This document shows, in pieces, positions 55,259 through 64,000 of a stretch of 64,000 nucleotides of DNA. This stretch comes from Apium graveolens (lineage: Eukaryota > Streptophyta > Magnoliopsida > Apiales > Apiaceae). The notes beneath the pieces are model-generated. The model did no database searches. It had not been told where the DNA came from and worked only from the letters and a program-made list of their open reading frames with translations. Every line of letters starts with the position of its first letter. Positions within the stretch are counted from its first letter, which is position 1. Location of the stretch: positions 236,676,396 to 236,740,395 of the forward strand of contig NC_133656.1 in assembly GCF_009905375.1 (NCBI RefSeq). Reading direction: 5' to 3'. A program made the translations under genes and the position numbers.

Positions 55259-55671
55259 GGGCCTGTTTGTCTGCGGCGTATAGGTCAACTTATCACTTAT
55301 AAGCTCGTAACAGTTTATCGACGACCATTTGTCGACATAACTTATAAGTTGAATTTATAACTTATAAGCTGATAAGTTGAATTTTAGCATCGACGTATTT
55401 TTTCTCAACTTATTATTTTTTCCCATTTTTTTATTAATTTTAGTTTTAAAAAATATATTTGTAAATGTTAATCTAATATAAAATTCACGAATTAAGATAA
55501 TTATATTAAAAAATTATTTATTTTAGTTCATTTAAGTAAATAAATTTCTAACTTATAAATAAAATTATCCAAACACTTACATAAGTTATAAGTATTTATT
55601 TACTTAACATTTATAAGTCACTTATTAATTTTAAGTCATAAGTTACTTATTTTAAGATTTTTCAAACAGGC
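55259..55671. mobile_element. hAT-like MITE (GGGCCTGTTTG ends), copy 2
   Basis: It starts GGGCCTGTTTGTCTGCGG and ends TTTTTCAAACAGGC. It is filled with CTTATAAGT words and is the inverse-oriented relative of 53225-53635. No coding content. Confidence 0.7.
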
Positions 55672-56331
55672 ACCGAGTTTTAGTGGAGTTTACTCTGATA
55701 GATAAAAAAAAATCTAACAATCATAAACTAAACTTGTGTCCTCTACTTAACGAACACTTTCTCAAATGAGTATAATAAAAAAAAGTATTCACTTAGCTCC
55801 TCGAAGACGCGAATAGAATACATGCGTTACTGAATTCTCAAATATAAAATATTTGATTGAGGTACAGATTTATAATGTATTAGATATTTTTTTTAAAAAG
55901 GGAATAATTTTTTATTTGTTTGTTGGGAATCGGTCAAATTAAACAAATATTTTTAACTGATTTTTAAATAATTTATCGATAATTTTTAAAAAAGCGACCG
56001 ATTTTTACAACCATGATATCAAGTAATCATTATAATTAGCTCTAAAATATTAAAATGATTGAAAAAAATATCGCCATTACCTTATACTCTTAGTAAGAGA
56101 ACTCAAAATGATATCACAACCTAAATGGAAGTGATATTAAATTTAACTAAAATCTTAAAATTTTGGAAAAAGACTATGACGAGCTTTTTATTAAATAACT
56201 TGTATACTATCAATTAGTATATATATATTTAGAATCGAGTCTAGTGTGACATAATGAATAAGGACCGGTAATAAAGAGAATCATCGAATGAAACCTATGT
56301 ATTAGATAATGTATCTGAATCTAAATTAATA
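55672..56331. other. Intergenic DNA
   Basis: There is no gene. 55925-56015 carries a GGGAATCGGTCAAATT / CGACCGATTTTTACAACC repeat like that at 49210-49320. Confidence 0.4.
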
Positions 56332-57153
56332 CTCTCTCCGTCCCGTTAAACGTTGACCCTTTTGACTTTTTGTACTTTTCAGGATAAGCGATTGATTACT
56401 AATTTATATCTAATCTATAATGGGTTAAATATCAAATTAGTCACTGAAGTGAAGACCATATATCACTTCCTTCACTAATTTTAACGGGGTATTATTTTGA
56501 TCACTAAAATCATATAAATATCAAATAGATAACTCTAAAAATGCGATTATAAAGTAAATATTATCATCTGTTATGTTCTACACATTTTTTTTAACACTAC
56601 TATAATCAAATGAAAAGTTGTGAACTCTAGTATTTTAGATAATATATCTAGATTTAAAAAAAATTATTTACTATTTATTTTAAATTTTATAGTTATTTTA
56701 TCTTACTTAATTAAAAATAAATAGTAAATAAAAGTTTTAAAATCTAGATATATTATCTAAAATATTAGAGTTCATAATTTTTCATTTGATTATAGTAGCG
56801 TTGAAGAAAAATGTGTAGAACTTAACAAAAGATAATATTTACTTTTTCGTCACATTTTTGGAGTTATCTATTTGATAATTATACGAATTTAGTGATCAAA
56901 ATGATACCCCGTTAAGATCAGTGAAGGAATTGATATATCACTTTCACTTCAGTGACCAATTTGATATTTAACCCAATTTATAATATCAAACATAATCACA
57001 AGTGATTTTGTTATATTCGTATTTATGAGTACTTTAATACAATGAAATTTTTATATTTAATAGTAATAGGAAATTAAAGATATTAACAATCAAAAGTGTG
57101 CATTGACAAACATGTCCTACACAAATAGGAAACGTTTGTAGAGTCGGAGAGAG
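56332..57153. mobile_element. Stowaway-type MITE interrupted by a second MITE
   Basis: CTCTCTCCGTCCCGTTAAAC at the left and GAGTCGGAGAGAG|TA at the right are inverted ends. The interior matches the 42961-43200 Stowaway (for example AAAGTGTGCATTGAC-like and AATAGGAAACGTTT at the right, TAATCACAAGTGATTTTGTT). It is split by 56422-56974. Confidence 0.75.
56422..56974. mobile_element. Mutator-like MITE with very long terminal inverted repeats
   Basis: Starting GGGTTAAATATCAAATTAGT and ending ACCAATTTGATATTTAACCC, the two halves are inverted copies over about 270 bases, so almost the whole 553-bp element folds back. AATCTATAAT (56412-56421) and AATTTATAAT (56975-56984) flank it as a 10-bp target duplication with one mismatch, in the MULE range. 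Confidence 0.85.
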
Positions 57154-58600
57154 TAGAAACTATTTTCTTGCGGTTGTAAAACCTATATATACTCGATGTA
57201 ATTGGGAAAAAACGAGGGTCACAAAAATAGGGTAGCGAATTATTTTACTTGTTGAAGAATGGACAAGTATCCAACTCTCCGACCCTAAAAAGATCACAAA
57301 GTTAAAAAGCACTTTGAATCACGTTCATCAAGTGATTTCTAGTGGTTCAGAACGCGCAACTCCAACAAATTTTGACCTAGTTGTGAATACTAGTTGTGTA
57401 TATTTGCCTACTAGGGTAAATAATGTAGTTCTCACATGAGGTTTTTCCTATTCATGTATTTTAAGTTATATTTTTTTCCATTTTTGCAAGGTTCATAGGT
57501 TCGTTTTAAGCCTCCTCCTATCTTCACATTCATTTTTTTCATTTTTTTGACACGCATTTTATTAGAATATATGCCGATTTCTCGTCCCAATATAAAAAAT
57601 CCCGAAAGACGGAGAGAGTATATGATACAGGAATTAGACGTCTTGGCGCAAGATGGCGCTGCTCGTGTTTAATCTGAACATATCCATTTATAACGATTAG
57701 ATTATCTTGACGCAAGATGATGCTGCTCGTATTTAATCTAAAAATGTTCATTCATAATGTTTGCTCGATAATACGAAAATAGATCGTCTTGGTCTATTTC
57801 TGTAAAGTCGATATCACAATAATTTAAATAAAAAATTTTATAAAATAAAATTGAGAATTTATCAAAAATACTAATTTTTTTAAGTTTTTTTTGCAATTTT
57901 ACTATTTTCTGATTTTTTTTGCAAAATACGGAATCAACCAAAATCAACGAGAATCAACCAGATATGCAACTAGTTGAATAAAGTTTTTTTGGTTGATTCG
58001 AGTTTACATGTAGTTACAGAAACTCATCAAAGGTTGCATGCAGTTGATTCCGGTTGCCAAAAAACCGTATTTTTGCAATTTTTTTTTGAAAAATAGTATT
58101 TTTGCAAACTAAAAAATATTTTTACAAATTTTTTTAAAAAATAACAATATTTTGTAAAAATATTTTTAGCCTCGGGTATTTTTCAAAAAATCCCAACAAA
58201 ATTTAAGGTACAAAAAATTGTTACAAAATAAACAAACACACGTCGGTTCTAAGTCCATCACAGGTGACCCGGCCGTTACAATACTTCCAAAACAAGCAAC
58301 TCTCAGTTTCCAATTTTCCCATAAATCCCCATATGTCCTCAATCGTCATTTCACCTCCACTTGTTTCCCCTTCCCCATGACCATTGTCTTCTGCTCAACA
58401 CTATTTTAACATTTCTTTTGATCCAACTATAAATCATTTTAAAAACCCGCGACTATCTGTCTCTCTAACTTGCACCTTGTGCGTAATACGCACCCCTCCT
58501 CGTGTCACATACAAAACACACTGTAGTCAATACGTGTCGATACATTATTATAGGTGCGCACTCACGGGCCTGCGTACATTAGCCTCCCACGCTTAATGTT
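57154..58600. other. Intergenic DNA upstream of the Raf-like gene
   Basis: There is no gene. 57641-57704 and 57705-57768 are two tandem 64-bp units (TCTTGGCGCAAGATGGCGCT / TCTTGACGCAAGATGATGCT). 57840-58180 is an imperfect inverted repeat of TTTTTGCAAAATAC / GTATTTTTGCAA words around GGTTGATTC motifs, probably a decayed MITE. Confidence 0.5.
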
Positions 58601-58638
58601 AGATTTCCCACCTTTCTTCACACCCACTCTACTGCTTC

Positions 58639-58648
58639 TATATATAAA
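58639..58648 (+). promoter_or_regulatory. TATA box of the Raf-like kinase gene
   Basis: CTTCTATATATAAAAGTATTC is followed by a CT-rich leader (58671-58740, CTCTCTCTCCCTCCATCTCT). That arrangement is a common plant promoter and 5' UTR. It lies about 465 bases before the ATG at 59109. Confidence 0.6.
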
Positions 58649-59108
58649 AGTATTCATTTTTTATAATCCTCTCTCTCCCTCCATCTCTCTCCCATCTCTC
58701 TCCTCTCTCTCTCTCTCCCACATCTCTCTCTGCTTTCGTTAGTTCAGTTCACCAATCTCGAGGCACCTCTCTCTCTCCTCTTATCCATCTTCATCACATT
58801 CAACACACTCCGTTCGCCAACAATTAGAATTAGAATTTTAAATTGAAGCCTGCTGTATTTGTACGGTTTGATCAAGTTAATTCGTATAATCTTTATTACA
58901 ATTGAAGCTCAAACTACGTCAATTGTCGTTTAATTTACTAATTTCATTAGTTTAAATCGAATTAGAATTATGAATTAATTACATACTACTTTGTTTGTTG
59001 AAGTTTGCGGAGGAAACGAAGCTCAATTTTAATATATACATATAGCAGCTGTGTGTGTATATAAAATTAATTAGTTGTGAAGTGTGATCACGAAGAAGAG
59101 ATTGAAAA

Positions 59109-62100
59109 ATGCCGCACAGAACGACGTACTTTTTCCCCAGGCAATTTCCTGACCGCAGATTCGATTCGTCGACGACGTCGAAATCAGCGTCGTCAACGAT
59201 GGATCACGAGAAGAAATATACACTTGATGAAGTTGAAATAAAAGGCGGAGAAGTGAAAAATAATGTCACGGGAGATAGAGATAGTAACGTTCGTGGCAAG
59301 CAATTGACTGCTTTTGTGAATTGGTTAGCTGATAAGAAAAAAGATAATAGAAAGGCTTCGGCTCACGTGAGGTTCTCGTTGGATTCTCATGATCGGTATG
59401 ATGATGAGGAGCATCAGCTCTTGCTGATGCCGGATGCGGCGGAGATAACGGCTGAGATTGAGGTGGTTGAGGCCGGGAAAGACCAGGGTTTCATTCGGCA
59501 GGTTGGTAAAAATTATCATTCCCATATATACCTAGATAGTGATAGAGAACTATTCATGTAAACGAGTCAATACTCGAGTAAAATATTTGAATTCAGCCTA
59601 GCTCGAGTAATTCAAATTCTTTTTGGAGCGGAGCTTGAGCATTACACTCGGCCCGCAAACCTTTACTATTTTGATTTTTGAATATTATAATTTTTTAAAG
59701 CAAGTTGAAATCGAGCCGAGCCGATTATTTTCAATTTTTGTCGCGGTCAAATCTATTCGAATTTTTTAGCCGAGGTTGAAGGCTGGAGCTCGACTCGATT
59801 AAAGTCCATAATAACCGTGTGGCTAAGCAAACCTAAGGTTTAAAATTAACATTTATTGTATGTTTAGGCTTTAGCCTAGAAAATGATTCCGCCATCTTGA
59901 GTATCGAATTCAAAATGACAACTAACTTAAACTTAATGAGAGAAAAGTGAAAAGAAAAAAGAAGTCCGCAAATTTGGATGCAAATTATTGATAAATTTTA
60001 TGACCATAAGTGGTATTAATTTGTATCCCGAATGTTGATCATTGATCTGAATCACCGGTTCTCGCCGTTCTTATTTTAGTTACTCGTATGAGGATATATG
60101 CTGTTGCATTTGTATAATGAATTGTCATTTCATCCCACTTGTGCATATATCATAATATTCTGAATTGGATATGAAGATATTTAATTTTTTTATGTTTTCC
60201 AACATTTCATGTCTGTTTTGTGGGTCATAAGGTCATGGCAAATTCAATACTATTATTGTAAACATCACAAAAAACAAACTAGCCCTTGCTTCCTACCAAG
60301 AGGTTGGAGGGTGTGAAACCTGTGTGGGGAGGGGTGTAACTTGTAGGGATTTAAATTTCTGTATTTTATAAAAATATATGTTAGTAGTAACAGTGTTTTT
60401 GATTATTTATATTTTATTTTTGGATTTAGGAATCATTGACTAGACTGTCGAGTAATGCAAGTAGTTATGCTGGTCACTTGGGGATGGAGGATGTTGTTAG
60501 CTATAAAGGTCCGCGGGGTTTTGACAGACAGGTTCCATTACATAGGCTGTCAAGTGGGAGTAATTTTGCCGGGGAGGTGGGTAAAGAAAGGGGTTTCGAG
60601 AGGCAGGTGCCGTTGCAGAGGTTGTCAAGCGGAAGTAGCTATGCCGGTAGTTTATTTTCAGGGACCACATTGGATGGGAACTTATCAAGCTGTATTTGCA
60701 AGGATACAACTACAACTACTGTGAGAGAAGAACAAGAAGAGAGCGGAGGAAGTTTGGCACAAAGGGTGCGGGAGGGGTATTACTTGCAGCTGAATTTTGC
60801 TAAACGAATTGCTGAGCAAGGAACAATGTTCAGTGAGCCTACACTTCCGCAGCAAACTGGAAATATATGTGCTGATGCTGAAACCGTCTCATACCGTCTT
60901 TGGGTACAGCCTCTCTTTGGATCACTGTATTGCGATTTTTTTTTTTTTTAAATTGGAGTTGGTTTCAATTTAGATTTTAACTAAATCTTTTTATGGATTT
61001 ATATTTGTTTCCCAACTTCCGAAGAATGAAATCAAGCTTCCGAACAAAGAATCGTTGTTTAAATTCAGCTTGTAAAATAGCATGATATTGGATAGCTTTT
61101 ATCTGTGAAATTGACTACGTGAACTAAAAAGGGAGGGGGAAAGATTGAGGGGAATTGCTCATGCATGAGTAGAAATAATCAAAAAGATAAAGAGAAGTCA
61201 TGAAAAATTTAGATCATTATTTAGACATGTCCCAGGTTTATTTATTTCATAGTTACACAACCTAGTCCTTTGCACAATGTAATGGTCAACAGTTGAACTT
61301 GTGATGATATACTTCGATTTTCTGATACTTTTTATTTGAAAAAATGAACTAAACGCATATGACCAATGTTAAACTGTGTCTACCCAGGCACTTGAACGGT
61401 TTCCTAGGAGGTTAGACCTGTCTGCATTTAACAGCCAACTGGGAGGCCATATGAAATCGCCATTATATATCCGAATTGTTTCAGTTGGAAAGCACCTGGT
61501 AACATTAGGTTTTAAAAACTAAAATTGTACATGTCCATAAAATTAGAGATATAAAGTATAAATTCTGACCATCTGAGAATAATTATGATTGATGATCATG
61601 GTTGGTCATATAATGTCATAATTGATCGTATAATATTTCTTGTTGTAAACTTCCCTGTTTTGTTGGTTTTTATATATTCAGAGTTCTGTACATTTCAAAT
61701 TATGGATGAACTTCTAAATCCAACTCGTGGAATCCCGGATGAGCTGAGTTATATCTGATGCTTGACAACCTTAACCTTTTTTGAATTACAATTTCTAAAC
61801 TAGACCTTTTGGCACATGGTATTGGAATTTGTGGTTCATGTTAAAGCTTCCATTTTGTTGTGATTGTTTTTCTCTTCCATTAAATTTGTTAGTCAAGCAT
61901 GCATGATAATGTTTCTAGTTCTGCTTTTGTGTTTAGCTTATATATCCAGGTAGAATGGTTATATGGATGAATTTGACCACATCTGATTTCTCAGGTCAGC
62001 GGCTGTTTGTCATACACTGATAGGATATCAGATGGATTCTATAACATTCTTGGAATGAATCCATATGTATGGGTGCTGTGCAACGAATCGGAAGAAGGTA

Positions 62101-63671
62101 GAAGAATACCTTCATTGGTGGAACTTAAATCAATTGAGCCTGATGATACCTCAATGGAGGTGGTTCTTGTTGATCGCTATGGTGATTCAAGGCTTAGGGA
62201 GTTAGAAGAGAAAGCACAAGAATTATATTTTGCTTCTGAAAATACTTCGGGTCTTGTGGAGAAACTTGGAAAGCTTGTTGCTGTCTATATGGGGTAAATT
62301 CTGATAGCCTTGTTAGACTATTTACGAGCCTGCTGACTGATTAGTGCTTATTACTAGATGTCTATTCTTTTTTAATATCAAATTTAATTTTCTAGGGGAT
62401 CTTTTCCAGCAGAGCAAGGTGACCTTCATGTGCACTGGAATATGCTAAGCAAGCAAATTAGGGAGTTGCGGAAGTGCATTATAGTTCCTGTAGGAAGTCT
62501 GTCCATGGGTCTTTGTCGACATCGAGCTATTCTCTTTAAGGTAAGGTTGCATTCTATCTGCTGCTATATTTAAGTGTTATTGTCTTAAATGATCAAGTAC
62601 TTGTATTACCTAAGAGACTAATTGCCGATGTTCTTTTACTAATTCTGATTCCACAACTATCAATATTTTAACTTGTTTAGATGTCATCATAATCTTGCTA
62701 CATTCAATCAAAAAATATTGCTTGTTATTTGCAAGTAAAATTTATAGTGTGAAACTTAAGTTCATAAATATTTTAACAGAGTACCTGATCAAAAGTGTAA
62801 CCAGTATTTACATAAGTTTTCTTATCATACTATGTTTTACTTTTCTCTATTACACTTAACTGTTTCAGTTCAAGAATTAAATAACGATTCATTTAGGCTA
62901 TGATGCCAAGTAGTTGCTTGCATGGTCTTGAAGCTAATGATATGGCTAGCCTTTTAGGCTAAAGTAGTTGCTCAAATGGTCTTTTAGAAAGTGACCGGGG
63001 CAGTTTGTTTTTTTATATTTAGATTAAATGGTTTAAAATCAACAATGAGGGTCTCACTGGGCTCAAACTAATTTTCAGCATTCCTCATGCACAATAGGCC
63101 ACATAATGATTTTATTATCTAATCAAAGCTTAGATATCTATTTTGATGGATATATAGTGGGATGCATAACTTAGGCTTTCGCCAGATAAGTCACAATATG
63201 AGTATTTTAGTTTGTTAATCTCTCTATCACTTCAGACTTTTTGCGGATATGCAATGATATAATTTAGCCAAGCAATGATATAATTTAGCCAAGTATTTGT
63301 GTAAGAAAAATATAGTAACGAACATGAATAGGAATGTGGAGTTGTCCACCTGTGTTATGTTACAAGAATTTTTCTCCACCCTCTTTTGCTTCTTTTACTG
63401 GTTCTCAATTGCGAAAGCTATTGAGATACTTCTTTCCTGGAAGTTCTAAACAATCTTTTGATGTGTGCTTATAACTGTATATTAAGGTCTCTTTAAAGCT
63501 TGAATATAAGAGACACTTTAGAGATACTAATCAGGTACGACTGGTTCTTCTACAGAAATTGGCAGACTCCATAGGTCTTCCGTGCCGGATAGCTCGAGGG
63601 TGCAAGTATTGTGTTGCAGATCATCGCTCTTCATGTCTAGTTAAAATTGACGATGACAAGAAACTACCAAG
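59109..63671 (+). CDS. Raf-like MAP kinase kinase kinase, CTR1/EDR1 type (N-terminal part; 3' end outside window)
   Basis: Coding exons 59109-59501, 60430-60903, 61995-62293, 62396-62540 and 63556-63671 join in frame to about 475 residues. All have GT..AG borders, and the last ends in phase 2. The N terminus (MPHRTTYFFPRQFPDRRFDS) is followed by Ser-rich repeats: TRLSSNASSYAG, HRLSSGSNFAG and QRLSSGSSYAG, the latter two led by a (F)DRQVPL/ERQVPL phrase. Next comes SLAQRVREGYYLQLNFAKRI. From about residue 285 an EDR1 domain runs: VSYRLWVSGCLSYTDRISDG, GMNPYVWVLC, MEVVLVDRYGDSRLRELE, PVGSLSMGLCRHRAILFK and LPCRIARGCKYC. This is the regulatory half of B3-group Raf-like kinases. CTR1 itself represses ethylene signalling at the ER; this gene's pathway is not shown by sequence. 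The Ser/Thr kinase domain should follow beyond 64000. Confidence 0.88.
59555..59825. repeat. CTCGAG-rich dispersed repeat in intron 1 of the Raf-like gene
   Basis: Words such as AACGAGTCAATACTCGAG, GAGCGGAGCTTGAGC and GAGCTCGACTCGATT match the style of the repeat at 895-1145, 40600-40900 and 54780-54910. No coding content. Confidence 0.5.
61388..61498 (+). other. Possible 37-codon cassette exon in intron 2 of the Raf-like gene
   Basis: TACCCAG| precedes and CACCTG|GTAAC follows a 111-base stretch with no stop in the phase used by exons 2 and 3 (ALERFPRRLDLSAFNSQLGG...). Inclusion would insert 37 residues between YRLW and VSGCL of the EDR1 domain, a junction that is unbroken in known family members. 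It may be chance or a rare isoform. Confidence 0.25.
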
Positions 63672-64000
63672 GTTACATACATCTCTGATCTTTCCACTTC
63701 ATTTACTTCCTCTGTGTTTCTTTTGCTGTTCTTCAATGTTTTATTCACCAAATGTTTTGTTGCCTATCTATTTTGTGAATGCAGATAAGTCCATGCCGAT
63801 TTTCTTGCTCATATCTATTGTGTTTTCCTTGTTAATCTATAACAATAAAATTATGATGATAAATATAATTTGTTACCCGTACTTCAGTCTTATGACATTT
63901 TGTCAGTACAGTCTTTCAATATTTATGGAAGTACACCTCCCTTAAAAGCATCATCTAGACTTTTAGGAACTTTTGTTGACATTTTTCTAGTTTAAAACAT

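Noticed and set aside
59325..59525. Minus-strand 66-codon frame
   Set aside because: Antisense shadow of exon 1 of the Raf-like kinase gene.

Overview
This window is plant nuclear DNA, most likely from a eudicot. It is strongly AT-rich. The genes have several introns with GT..AG borders, and the mobile elements are typically plant: CACTA, Mutator-like (MULE), Helitron, Stowaway MITEs, tRNA-derived SINEs and solo LTRs. There is nothing bacterial, no operon and no CRISPR array. I cannot name the species from sequence alone.

Three host genes are visible. At the left edge (2-178, +) is the C-terminal tail of what looks like a UDP-glycosyltransferase. At 1420-3335 (+) is a complete two-exon gene for a short pentatricopeptide-repeat protein of the THA8-like type. 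At 59109-63671 (+) are the first five coding exons of a Raf-like MAPKKK of the CTR1/EDR1 type. Its kinase domain lies beyond the right edge.

Between these genes lie more than 50 kb of nested mobile elements. 7364-13024 is a CACTA element with mutated CACTA ends, a TAC target duplication and AACCGACC subterminal repeats. It carries an apparently intact TnpA-like gene (Transposase_24 type, six exons) but only a scrap of TnpD. 13266-14332 is a solo LTR. 15199-32795 holds two head-to-tail copies of a large MULE inserted in an older dispersed repeat, with (TA)n at the start of each copy. Copy A (about 11.7 kb) carries three genes: a small Lys-rich ORF, a FAR1-like MULE transposase on +, and a convergent PMD-ULP1 gene on - with a plant mobile domain, tandemly duplicated small exons and a C48/ULP1 cysteine protease. 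Copy B (about 5.9 kb) is an internally deleted derivative of A. All coding regions in A and B are damaged. A 19-bp palindrome, CCGCAATG-NNN-CATTGCGG, recurs about two dozen times at the element ends, at both main promoters and between the convergent genes. This is the most striking unexplained signal in the window.

33-58 kb has no intact gene. It holds Helitrons, SINEs, MITEs nested in MITEs, a solo LTR with a perfect target duplication (44750-45835), and a broken reverse-transcriptase-like gene on the minus strand (47389-47935).
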